Below are positions 45,801-56,857 of a stretch of DNA of 64,000 bases, piece by piece (the first letter of the stretch is position 1; every line of letters begins with the position of its first letter). The stretch is from Edaphochlamys debaryana (lineage: Eukaryota; Chlorophyta; Chlorophyceae; Chlamydomonadales), in contig JAEHOE010000201.1 of NCBI GenBank assembly GCA_016858145.1, forward strand, positions 101,087-165,086, written 5' to 3'. Below the pieces are notes generated by a model that had not been told where the DNA came from, made no database searches, and saw only the letters and a program-made list of their open reading frames with translations. Both the position numbers and the translations under genes were made by a program.

Positions 45801-48800
45801 CTGAGCCCGTCTCCCCCGCTCTCTCCCGGCCAAGTCGCGTCCCCCAGCGCCCCAGCGCTGAGCCCCTCTCCGCCCCTCTCCCCCGGACAAGTCGCATCCC
45901 CCAGCCCTCCGGCCCGCAGCCCCTCCCCGCCCCTCTCCCCGGGACAAGTCGCATCTCCCAGCCCCCCACTGGACCGCTCCCCGCCCCCGCTCTCTCCCGG
46001 ACAAGTCGCATCTCCCAGCCCCCCACTGGACCGCTCCCCGCCCCCGCTCTCTCCCGGCCAAGTCGCACCCCCCAGCCCACCACAGCTTCCTCCGTGGTCA
46101 CCTGCCCATCCGGAGCTACCCCCCCGGCCACCTTCGCCCCAGCTCCCGGAGCAAGAGGTTGTGGGATCCTTCGAAGCCTGGTGGACGCCCAAGGTCTGCT
46201 CCGGCCCGCCCGTCAACAACCCCTTCCGCACCATCCCCACGGCCCTCCTCACGGACCACGGCCCCCTGGACGAGATCGCCTTCTTGTACGACAGCGTGGC
46301 GCCGGGCGTGGTGGTCGCCGTACAGATGCGGTACGGCACACGGGTGGAGACCGCGGCCGGCTCGCTCTACCTCCCGGGCTCGCCCACGCTCACGGAGCGG
46401 ACCGTGCGGCTGACGTCGCCGTCCGGAACCGCGCCCGCAGCCGAGCTCACCCTCTGCTGCGACGCCACCACTGGCGCCGTCGCCCAACTGCGAGTGTCGT
46501 ACGCCGACGGCACGAGTGCGGAGACGGGGGCCTGTCTCCCGGGTGCTGGCCAGGGGACCGTGGTGCTGCAGGGGCCGGGGGCTGGGCCGGGGGGTGCGGT
46601 GTTGGGCGGCATGGCGGGAGACGCGGGCGCGGGCATCGGCGGCCTCGCCTTCGCCAGCGTCAGCAAAACAGGTGGGCGGGCTGCGGGATGTTGCCGTAGG
46701 GAAACTTCGTTGGGTCACGGGAAGGGGCGCACGTTTGTTTGCCGGGATTTGAGCCGCGTGCACGCGTGCCGTGCCGCGCCGCGTCCCTCACTGCGTGTGC
46801 ACTTGGGGCCCACAGAACCGCCGCCGCCCGGCCGTCGCCGGCCGCCGCCGCCAACCCCACCCGGCACACCGTCCCGGCCCCTCGCCCCGAGAGCGCCCAA
46901 CGGGCCGAACCTGCCGACCCGACCGCCGTCGCCTCCGCCGCCCAAACCCGCGACGCCCTCTCGCCCGCCCTCCACAAAACCCAACGCGCCGCCTCAGCCG
47001 CCGCCACCCCCTGCGCCCACCATTCAACACATTGAGACCACCTGGGCTGCTGCCGTGGCAACTGAATGGCCCCAGATCGTGAGTCGGGCGTGCAGCGGTT
47101 TTGCGCCTGCGGTCATCAGTCCCTGAAGAGAGTCGTGAGGAGGGCTTCTGCACCGAGCCTGCGCCGTGCCGTACTGCCGCCGCGTTCCACTTTCAAACAT
47201 CCTGTGCTGACCTAGGTGGGGCCTGGCCTGACGCCCTGCGGCTGCCTCCACGTGCTCGCAGGTGCAAGGCGTGCCCCCGGTGCTGCCCAACCTTAAGCCC
47301 GCGGTGGCCCTCGTGGTGATGGGCTCCGGCCTGCCGTGAGTCGCTCGTTCGTTCGGCTACTGGAGACCTAGAGTGGAGCTTGAGAGTATTGAGAGCCCGC
47401 AGCATGGAGGCTTCAGGGCTCAAGCCTGGGAAGTCGGACTGAGGCACCCTTGCCCCCCGCGGCCGCTTTGACAGGCTCGCAATCAACGACGCGACCAACG
47501 CGGCTCTGGTGGCTACAAACACGTTTAGCAAAGGCCAGATTGCGAGTTTCGGTGGTGAACGCATGATCACCGAGTGCTGCAAGAAAGGCAAGAGGCCCCA
47601 GGACCAGCAGCGAGGCCGGCTGCTGCAGGGGCGCAGAGCGAAGAACGGGGCCGGCGGCTCCAACCCGGGGATGGACGAGCTAACTGTCAACGTCATCTCA
47701 TGGGCGTCCAAGTACGGCACCAAGGTACGGCGTGTCGTACTGGAGATCCACAGACTCCTTCCTGGTCTACCTGTGAAGCCCCGACGGCACAACTGTACAA
47801 CTGTGAGAGCCTGTCTTGCCTCCCGAAACCCTTCCTCTGCCGCACAGGTCGGCAAGGCTGTGCTACGAGTGGCGGACCGGCGATTCGTTGACATGGCCAA
47901 GTAAGGCTATGCGGATCAGCGGGTATGGCGCATGGAACACCAGGAGTCCTTGCAGGCCCCCCGGTAACCGCACCTCGCTCCCCCTGCCCCCGTGCATGCT
48001 TGCAGGTATGTGGTCAAGCAGCGGCCCGAGACCTTCCACACGCTCAAGGAGGCGCACGCGCCCTCCTACTACCTGTCGTTGCAAGCCTTTCTCAAGGGCG
48101 GCCACCACAACGTGAGCACCGTAACATGGCAGGGCCATGCTCGCCCCCCTGCAGGACCCTAACGCCCAGCAGCCCTCTCAGAGGTAGCATCGACTGCCCA
48201 TCTACCTGTCGGCAACTGCGTACACAGAATCAGGCTTGGCATGCCCGGCCCTTGCCCTGCACAACCGACCCTCCACCAACACTCACCCACTCCCACCCTG
48301 CAGTGTGATGTGTACGTCATCCCGGCGTACGACACAGCCTACACGCTTCCGGAAGTCCAGCAGTCGCTGACGGACTTCGTAACGCACGGCAAGGGCCTCA
48401 TCTTCGTGGGGCCCGACGTAATGCCCAGCGCCTTTTACGGCGACCAGGCCCCCGCTGCCCGGCGGCGCAGCGCACTCGGCAGCGGGGGCTCAGCCTGGGC
48501 CGCTGGCGCCGGGGACCGCCGAGGCGGGGGCACGGCAGCCGAGGGTGTGGGGCTGCACGCGCGAGGGTCCAGGGGCGGCCGGACGCTGAGCCAAGAGCCG
48601 ACGGAGCCGGCGGCGGATGGGCAGGTCATCGACCCCGAGAGCGTTACGGTGCGCATGGGTCGGCGGCTGAGCAGGGAGGGGGGTTGGGGGTTTAGCGAGA
48701 GCTGGGGCCGGGCAGCACTCGGTGGTGAATCATGCCTTGACGTCACTGGGCCGTGGATGCTGGGCCCCGCTGGTTCCCACCTGTGGGCCTGACTGGGCCC

Positions 48801-50475
48801 CGCTGGCGGGAGGACGTCACTGACGTGTTGCGGAGCGCCCTGCACACCCATATCCCCGCTGCTCCCTTGTACACCGTTCACCACGTTGCCTTCGCCCCGG
48901 CCCCGCAGGCCAACCTGATCAGCGGTCCCATGGGGATCCACTTCTCGGGTACGTGCAGGGAGGGGCGGGCGGTTGCACTGCCGCTGCCGGGGCCTGGACT
49001 TTAACCTCTTTGCCCGAGCCAAGCCCCTGCGCCTCGCACCCCGCCACCAACCATCGCTGCACACTCCCTGGCGCGCAGGCTTCATCTCGGACCCCGGTGG
49101 CAACCTGACGATTGCTACGCCGACCGCCGGACAGAACGCCGAGCTGGCGGCTCAGCAGCTCATCTTGTACCTGGAGGGGCAGGTGCGGGCACAGCACAGA
49201 CGCAAGGCATATTGTGGCGGGGGTGTTGATAACGTCTTTCGGAACTCTGGTCGAACGAACACTGCTTGACCGACACGGGGCTCTGAAGGGTAAAGTGTGA
49301 GCGCCCAAGGCGCTCGGTCCTGCCACCACGCGGCGCAACCCCAACCTCCAACCCCAAGTCCCCAACCTCCCGTTCTCGCGCGTGCGCCGCCGCAGATGAC
49401 GCTGAGCGCCATGGAGCTCGACCAGGCCCTCACCGCGGTGTCGGTCACACGTGCGTCCGTACCGCGCTCCTTCCCCTCCAGCGCGTCCTTCTATACCCTG
49501 TCCGACCAGCTCGACACGTGAGACCGTGCTTTGACGGTTGGGCGGACGGGGACGGATGGATAAGGCACGCTGCTCAGCGTGAAGAAAAGCGAGGCTGCAG
49601 CTGTGCAAGGGCGCGGTCGACGGGGCGCCGGGCAGCTAGCGGGCAGAGCCTAGATTGGAGATGGCATCGGGGCTAAGGACCGCTCCGGCGCTCCCTTGCC
49701 TCGGATTGGCGCCGACCGAGGGCTGAAACGAGGCATGGCCCCTGCCTTCCTCCCTGCTGATCACCGCCCCTCTCTCCTTGCCCTCGCTCTGGTCCCCAAC
49801 AGCCTGCAAGCGAACCGCCCGGCCTTCCCTCCGCTGCTGAGTCCGCCGCCGCCGCCCCTGCGGAACATGCCGCCGCCGCCGGCACCGCGGGCGCCGCCCT
49901 CGCCCTGTGAGTCAGGCCATGGCAAAAGCTTGGGAACGGAGCAGCAGCAGTGCGAAGCCACGTGTACGATGCCTTGATCTAGCTAGCTACTACAACATGG
50001 CCCGCCAGCTCTGGTGAGCCTTCGGTCGTGACGTGCCTCTCGAGCCCTATGCCCCTTGCACCCCGTCCCTCCAATCCCCGCAGCCACGCTGCCGCCCTAC
50101 GCGGCCGCAGTGGGCTGCTTCGCGGACCCTCTCTCGGCCCACGGCCTGCCCGTCCCTCTAGCCCCAGCGGATCGGGGCAACAGCGTCAACAAATGCGCAC
50201 AGCTTGCTTTCAGCCACAACGCCTACCCTCCTCCGGGGACAGGAGGGGGAGGAGATGCAGAGTCGGTTGTCTTCATCGGCCTCATGCGTAGCTCATGCAT
50301 GGGGGGTCACGAGATGATCCCGGCAATGCTGAACGAGATCCTTGATGAGCGCATGTGCAACGTTGTGTGCCCAGGAGCGGTGGGCCAGATGTGTGGTGGG
50401 AGTATCAATGCCACGCATGTGGCTGTGAGCGTGTACAGGTTGCTCGGAGACAGCACCTCGGTGGGGAGAAAGTGA
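39884..50475 (+). CDS. Secreted LRR / Pro-rich / jacalin-like / TCAF-like / WSC protein, about 1883 aa
   Basis: 28 exons, all in phase: 39884..39958, 40045..40051, 40216..40505, 40701..40780, 41131..41228, 41337..41381, 41567..41925, 42167..42273, 42460..42634, 42886..42961, 43075..43162, 43293..43458, 43581..43644, 43891..44061, 44206..44538, 44696..44836, 45148..46671, 46816..47078, 47262..47335, 47475..47724, 47848..47900, 48006..48111, 48304..48648, 48909..48948, 49079..49182, 49396..49517, 49803..49906, 50084..50475. Order: signal peptide (LALPLMLLVLSARS); two LRR modules of plant-like LPTEW type, each ending VCGP.PAG (to about 758); Pro-rich spacer with eight SPGQVA repeats; beta-rich domain 1097-1266 (DEIAFLYDSV, LRVSYADGT, GAGIGGLAFASV), tentatively jacalin-like; second Pro-rich spacer; TCAF/FAM115-like module 1355-1719 (GQIASFGGERM, NVISWAS, DVYVIPAYDT, GKGLIFVGPDVMPS), no HExxH seen; WSC domain 1754-1883 (VGCFADP, CNVVCPGAVGQMCGG, VAVSVYRLL). 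Predicted extracellular, carbohydrate-binding. Two GC donors, after 41228 and 43644. Confidence 0.84.
40045..40051 (+). other. 7-nt microexon (exon 2)
   Basis: GCTGTCG between a GCAG acceptor and a GTGAGG donor. Leaving it out joins exon 1 (phase 0) to exon 3 out of frame; including it gives VQ-AVG-DAAGSA in frame. The tandem paralogue has a 7-nt exon at the same place. Confidence 0.75.
45645..46085 (+). repeat. Eight tandem SPGQVA-type Pro-rich repeats
   Basis: Eight in-frame units of about 17-20 residues built on LSPGQVASPSPP with variable centres (VLNPS, LARSPS, PALSPS, PLDRSPP). DNA copies are close enough to slip. Resembles the hydroxyproline-rich spacers of volvocine wall proteins. Confidence 0.9.
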
Positions 50476-51595
50476 CGCACCTGAGAGAGGCAGGTCAAGG
50501 AACGATGGCGTGTATACCATGGTGAGCGCACGTGCATAACTAGCATACCTGCACGCGCACTGCAACAGCGAGCCTCAGGCTGTTCATAAGAGGGGTGTGC
50601 GAATGCATGCCGCAATCGCAAGGGGTGTTTCATGTTGTGCGCCTTGGATGGGAGGAAGGCGCCGAAGGCTGTGTGGGGCACGCAACCGCCCCTAGCCGGA
50701 TAATGCTGGCTCCGCAGTTTTTCTAAACGTTCTGAGCTTACTGTTGCGTCGTATGAGCTACAAGAAATGTGGCGTGGTTACCAAGGCAGCGACTTGAAGC
50801 TGCCGGATTTGCTTATTACCCTGCGGGGGGGGACGGGTCCGAACAGGACTGTGTGGCCGGGACGCAGCTTACTTGCGCCCACCTTGTGAGCTCGAGTCCC
50901 TAACTTGCCGGTAACTGCATTCTTCAAAGACTGTTACGAGCAGGGGCTACAAAGGCAGATGCATGCTTTATGTCTGCGCTCAGGAAGGGGTGCCTGGTTG
51001 GCGCGCTGCCGCCCTCGCTTGACGGCACGTGCATGTACTGGTTGGCTGGCTTGGTGCAGCCAGCAACCTACCTTTGCCAATAATAAGTATTCGGATCAGG
51101 GATGAGGATGCATGTTGGTTGGTGCTGGCTAGTGCTGTTGTGCACTTCACTATGAGCAGGTCCATGGGCAAGGGCTCAGTCAGTACTGCTCAACGAGTTA
51201 CACGAGTGTAGGGGGGAAGCCCCCCCTAGGCGGAATTACATAGCCGCTAGGCTCACCACGGTCAATGTGCGAAGTCCCATGGCGTGACATATCGGGCGAT
51301 CGTGTCTTGAAATTTTCCCAGATGGGCGGCGGGAGAAGAACCTCACCCCGGACATACTTCATTGGCGGTTGATCATGTCGGATAGCGTACGGCAGCAGCT
51401 TCCCGCCACGTGGATGTCGCCCCGCCGCTCAGACGGTTGCTCTCGGCTTGCGATGTCGCTGCACACCTTTCGCAGAGAAAGATTGAATGCCGCATTAGTG
51501 AACTGAGGCCGGGAACATCCAGGCCATCCATACCGCCGTGGGCAGCACGGCAAGATGCCCACACAGAAAATGCACGTGTGTAGTCAGGTACTACG
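50476..51595. other. Intergenic spacer between tandem secreted-protein genes
   Basis: About 1.1 kb. No gene or strong motif seen; contains the 3' UTR of the upstream gene and the promoter of the next. No clear TATA box. Confidence 0.4.
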
Positions 51596-54500
51596 ATGAA
51601 GGAGCGTGGGGCTTGGCCGCTGCTTCTGGTCGTCGCGATGCTGGCGAGCATCCGCGAGGTCCAGGTGTGTTAATAACGCCATTCCTCCTATGCAAGATTG
51701 CTTATTTGTTACAAGCATTTCTCACGGCCACCCGCGTCGCAGGTTGACGGTGAGGCCAAAAGTTAAACAACGCACCAGACCCCTCCTATCGAATTCGGCC
51801 GTTCGGCGCGGGCCAGATAATTACGGCGCGTTGAAGGAGCTACTTGCCTCGGCGGAGTGACTGACGAGCAAGTCGCGGCAAAACACAGCCTTGCCCCCTC
51901 TCCTCCGCGGGGGTCCGCGGTCTCTCTCTCCCGGTGACGTGCGTGGTGGAAAGCTACACTATGCCTGCACTATGCGGTGTTTAGTTCCCCCCCAAGCCCC
52001 GCAAACGTGCTGAGTGGCCACCACGCAGCCCGCCAGACCCTTCCGCCCGCGGCCAGCGCACCCTCCTGGTGCTGTTCTGACCGTCGTCTTCTCCCCCGCA
52101 GGGGACCCGCCCCCACGGTTGGGCCTGGAACAAAGCACGCAGACGCAGCGGCAGCGGCGGCTTCAAGGGCTCTACACCGTACCTCCACCGTCGAGACTGC
52201 CGCCATCGCCCTCTGGGACCCTGGACAGGGTCCCGCTCCCACCACAGCTCGAACCCTCTCTGCTTCAGCCCGAGCTCTTCCCGCCCGAGCGTCCAGCCCT
52301 ACCCACGCTACCGCCCTCGCCACCACTTCCCACAACCGAGCAGCTTGGCGCCTACACGCTTTCGTGGTCCCCCTTATTCTGCTCGGGCCCACGCGTCCAC
52401 CGCCCCTTCCGCCTCATCTCCTCGAGCCTCCTGGAGTCGTACGGCCCACCGACAAACGTGTCATTCGTGTACGACACCACTTCGCCCGGCCTGGTGGTGG
52501 CGATACGGCTGCACTACGGGGCCTCCGTCGATACTGCAGGCGGCGCGCTGTACGTCCCGGGCTCCCGTACGCAGCACGAGCGCGTGCTGCCCCTGCGCTC
52601 CGCTGCTGGAGCAGCGCCGGTGGCGGTCCGCGTGTGCTGCCAAGAAGGCACGGGCGCACTCGCAAACGTCGAGCTTGAGTTTGCGGATGGCGCCACCTCA
52701 GCCACGGCCGCCTGCTCTGCTGGGAGCGGCAGCCATCGGCGCGTGCTCCTGCAGGGCCCGAGCGGGGCCTCCGGCGCGGCGGCTGTGGCCCCCGGCGCCT
52801 TTGTGGGCGGCCTGAGGGGCGACCTGGGAGCTGGCATCGGCGGCCTTGCGATCGCCGGCGCGCGCGGGGGAGCGCCAGGTGGGGTGGGTGCAGGCAGTCT
52901 CGGCCCTCTTCATGGATGCAAGCGGGCTTTTGCGGCTCACACCTTGTACCCGACACGTTGTGCCTGACGCGAGTACTAAACTGACGACGCTCTTTGGCAT
53001 CGGACCTGTCCCTAGGCCAGTCGCCACGGGGGCGCCGGCGACCGCCACCTGCCGCTGGCCCCGCCGTCACACCCTCGCCCCAACTCCCTCCGCAATTGAT
53101 GAAGGCGCCTCGCCGTCCCGCCCTGCGCTTCTCGCCGCCCTCCCCGCCACCACCCGAGCCCTTGCCGCCCTCCCCACCACCCGACAAGCGTCCCTTGCTG
53201 CCCCCCATGCCACCCCAACCGCCAAGCCCTACTGGCGACAAGCTCTTGAGTGATTGGAGGACCTCGCTTGCAAACGACTGGCCCCTAATGGTGAGCACTC
53301 GTGCGGAGGATGCGGCCTGTGGGGGCACAATAGGTTAGGGCGCCTCTCTTATCCGACCGCCGCCCGAGCGAGGTAGACCCGCCAATGTGCGCCACGAATG
53401 ACCCTTCCGGCCCAGCTCTTGCCTCATGCCATCCCGTCCTCATCCTCATACCTGCCTCACCCGCGGCCCGCATACCTTCATTCCGCCCCCCGCCCCTGGG
53501 TGCGTGTGTCCCTCCCCTCCCCTAGGTTGACGGTGTGCCCACGGCCCTGTCCAACACCCGTCTCGCGGTGGCCCTCGTGGTCATGGGTTCCGGCCTGCCG
53601 TGAGTCACTCGAGCGGGTCCTGCCTGCTGGAGGCTTGGGGGCTCAGGTCCCCTGCCTGGACAAGGGTCTCTCCCGCAATGGAAGATCAGCAGCTGCACCG
53701 TCCTGGTAGGCGCTGCCCCAATGTTATCATACCTGGCACCGTGCCGGACGGATGGCCGTATCCCCCTGCAGACTGGTGACGAACGCTCGGCGTGATGCGC
53801 TGGTCGGCGCTACCAATTACGGCGAGGGCCAGGTGGCTGCGCTTGGCGGCGAGAGGCTGGTGACGGAGTGCTGCCGGGCAGCAGGCAGCAGGAAGGCTGA
53901 CGGGCACCAGGAGGCACTACCAGAGGAGACACGCACAAGGAGGAAGAGGGGTGGCTCGGACCCAGGCATGGACCGACTCATCGTCAACGTGGTGGCATGG
54001 GCCGCCAAGGACGGCACAAAGGTACGGCAACCATCCGACAGAGCAAGGTGCCGTACTCGTAGCCAGGCGGGTTCATGTCTTGCCTCCCTTGCAAGTACGG
54101 CACAAAGGTACGGCAATCAGTGAGGGCAAGGAGGTGTTCTCACAGCCAGGCGGGTTCATGTCTTGCCTCTCTTTGTGCATCCTCGCGGCCCCCATGCAGC
54201 AGGCTGGCAAGGCGGTGCTACGGGTGGCGGACGCACGGTTCGTCACCATGGCCAAGTGGGTGCTGTCAGGGAGGGCGGGAAAAGTGCGTACCGGTACTCC
54301 ACAAGCGAGAAAGTATCCGGCACCAGCGGCGCGCGGCGTCTTATATGCCCCAGGCCTGCACGCTGAACCCCTCCTGCACCCCGGCACAGGTATGTGGTCA
54401 AGCAGCGGCCCGAGACCTTCCGCGCCCTGAAGCCGGCACGCGTGTCCTCCTTCCACCTTCCGCTCGGCCTCTTCCTCGAGGAAGGGCACGAGAATGTAAG

Positions 54501-56857
54501 CCTCGTGCCACCTCATCGAAGCAGTCGGCGGCCACCCACGCTGCCCTTACACATCTGAACCCCGCAGTGTGATGTGTTCGTCATCCCGGCCTATGCCTCA
54601 GCCTACACGCTGCCGCACGTGCAGCAAGCGCTTCGTGAGTTTGTGGCTCGCGGCAAGGGGCTGATCGTGGTGGGGCCGGACGTCATGCCCAGCACTTGGT
54701 ACGAGCAGCGTCCGGCAGCGCGGCGGCGTGCCGCGCTGCAAGTAAAGGCTAGGGGGCAGCTCGCAGCAGGAGGAGGAGCAGCCGGGGCACCCAGGGACGG
54801 AGGAACAAAGCAGCAGCCCTGCGCCTTGCAGCAGGCCCCGAGTGGTCCCGGCCGGTGGGGAGACGACTTCGGGCTTCGCGGACTCGGGAACCTGCGTCGG
54901 CAAGCCGGAGGCTCGGGGCAGCCAGCGCCCTCCGCACTGGACCAGGTCAGCATGGGACACGCTGGTCACGAGATCTTGGAGGCCCCACGCGGCCTGAGAA
55001 CAGAACGCCGTGGGCTAGGAGGAGGAGCTTCTGGGCAGGTGGCAGGCGCGCAACGACAGCTTCTGCAATCGGAGGGCCCGCTGAACGGCCAGTCCTTCGA
55101 CTCCATGCTTATCACGGTGCGTGCGAACCGACTCTGTGCCTGCATGCAACGCCTTGTCGCCCTAGACTAGGGAGCAAGCTCCCAAACACTAGATCTGATC
55201 GCGCCTCACTGGACACACATCCCTTTGGCCCACGGCCCGTACGGGAGTTCACGGCTGATACCCTTGCCCGTGTAACAACAACAACAACAACTCGGGATTG
55301 GCAAAGCAGGAGTACAGTGCTTGTGGGTTGCCAAGAGCGTGGGGCATGCTCACATTGATTCTTAAAGGAGGAGGCCAGCCCAGGGGGGGTTCGGAACGCA
55401 ATGGCAACAACTTCCGTACCCCGCTCGTCCGTCCCGGCAGGTCAACCTCGTCAGCGGCCCGATGGGCCTCCTCTTCACGGGTGCGTGCGTGTGGCGAGGG
55501 GTACCTACTCGGGTGCAGTTTGTTGGAGGAGGGACTAGGGGCAGTTGGACATGAACATCTGATGCCCCGCACAGCGCCCATGGCTTCAGTGCTCTGAATG
55601 CTGTGGTGCTGCACGCTGCCTTAGCTAACGTGCGTGCCCCGCTTGGTTGCTTGCAGGCTTCGTCTCTGACCCGGGTGGCAACCTCAGCGTCACGCCCCCG
55701 ACGTCCATCCAGAACTCTGAGCTGGCGGCCCAGAGGCTCATCGCCCACCTCCGAGGCCAGGTGGGCGGGCAGGCCGCAGGGCGATGGGGGTGCCGACGGC
55801 CCAGGGCGGTCCATGACACAGGGGCTAAAGCTACATGCAATGCGAGTGACGAGGGCGCGCACAGCTCCGTGCCCCCAGTCACCAGTACAGGGGCGTGTCG
55901 ACGGCCTGGCATCACAGCGTGGCAAGGATAGAGGTACGTGAGCGTGCCCCCGGCCCGCAGGTTGACCTCAGCCCCAAGGACCTCACCCTCGTCATACAAG
56001 TCATCTCAACTACGCGTGCCGCTGTGCCGCGCACGCTCCCATCTACCACGCTCTTCTGGTCTCTGTCTGACCAGCTGGATTCGTGAGTGGGGGCTGCTGC
56101 TGCCTGGCGACGGTGGCATTGCCCCCGTTATCGCAAGTGGTTGCTCCCGCGCTGCCCCTCATCGGTCACATGCAGTCGTCTCTCCACCCACACCAGGCTG
56201 GGCGTGGACCTCGACACGCTCCCCTCGCTGGCGAGCCCGCCGCCGCCGCCACCCGACCGGACTGCGCCGCCGCCGCCTGGTCGCACTGCGCCGACGTCTC
56301 CTTGTGAGCACGCTCGCCTCGAGTTCAGGCGGGCGGGAGGGGCCTGCGTCCAGCTATGGGAGCAAGGACCTGCCATGCCTCGTGCCATCTCCTGTGGACG
56401 TCACCAGTCCTGACACCCGCCCCTCCCTCCCCCTTTCATTCATCATGTTACTCCAGCCACGCTGCCCGCCTCCGCCGCCGCCGTGGGCTGCTTCGCCGAG
56501 GCCCTGTCCGCCCGCGCCCTCATGCCCGTCACGCTGATGCCAGCGGACCGGGGCAACAGCGTAGCCAGCTGCGCACGCGCCGCTGACCGGTTCAATGCTA
56601 ACCTCACACTTGACGGGCGCGTCAATGGGGCTCTGGTTCAGGCGGTTATCTTTGTGGGGTTGATGCGGAGCTCTTGCTTGGGCTCCGCCAACATGCCCCC
56701 GGCGGTGGTGTTGAGGAGCCAGGTAGATGCTCGGGTGTGCAACGTTGCGTGCCCAGGGGCGGTGGGGCAGGTGTGTGGTGGGAGTATCAACGCCACGCAT
56801 GTGGCTGTGAGCGTGTACAGGTTGCTCGGAGACAGCGCTTCGGTGGGGAGAAAGTGA
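51596..56857 (+). CDS. Secreted jacalin-like / TCAF-like / WSC protein without LRRs, about 977 aa
   Basis: 14 exons, all GT-AG and in phase: 51596..51664, 51743..51749, 52102..52878, 53016..53290, 53526..53599, 53772..54021, 54203..54255, 54390..54495, 54568..55116, 55441..55480, 55657..55760, 55961..56082, 56197..56303, 56457..56857. The signal peptide (WPLLLVVAMLASIREVQ) is followed by the 7-nt microexon, a short Pro-rich linker, a beta-rich domain near 112-275 (VSFVYDTTSPGLVVAIRLHYG, GAGIGGLAIAGA) tentatively jacalin-like, a Pro-rich spacer, the TCAF-like module 377-809 (GQVAALGGERL, NVVAWAA, DVFVIPAYAS, GKGLIVVGPDVMPS) and a WSC domain 845-977 ending in the same residues as its neighbour. 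Exons 3-14 correspond one to one with exons 17-28 of the gene at 39884; several pairs have equal length (74, 250, 53, 106, 40, 104, 122). The LRR block is absent. Exon 9 has a longer low-complexity insertion than its counterpart. Predicted cell-surface or matrix protein. Confidence 0.84.
51743..51749 (+). other. 7-nt microexon (exon 2)
   Basis: GTTGACG between a GCAG acceptor and a GTGAGG donor, same size and phase as 40045-40051. Needed to keep frame between the signal-peptide exon and exon 3 (VQ-VDG-DPPPR). Confidence 0.75.
54013..54180 (+). repeat. Tandem 86-bp duplication covering an exon end and its splice donor
   Basis: GGCACAAAGGTACGGCAA at 54013 recurs at 54099, and AGCCAGGCGGGTTCATGTCT follows in both copies. 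The second copy lies in the intron and repeats the donor context AAGGTACGG. Using the second donor would add 86 nt and shift the frame. Confidence 0.8.

Noticed and set aside
45645..46085. CRISPR-like spacing of repeats
   Set aside because: The units are in-frame Pro-rich coding repeats inside a spliced nuclear gene, without unique spacers.
45230..46339. Long minus-strand Gly-rich frame of 369 codons
   Set aside because: It is the antisense of the Pro-rich repeat exon; CCN codons read backwards give Gly/Arg.
46150..46671. Pherophorin domain in the secreted proteins
   Set aside because: The Pro-rich spacer recalls pherophorins, but the globular part lacks the Cys pattern I would expect and looks more like a jacalin-type beta module; kept as tentative only.
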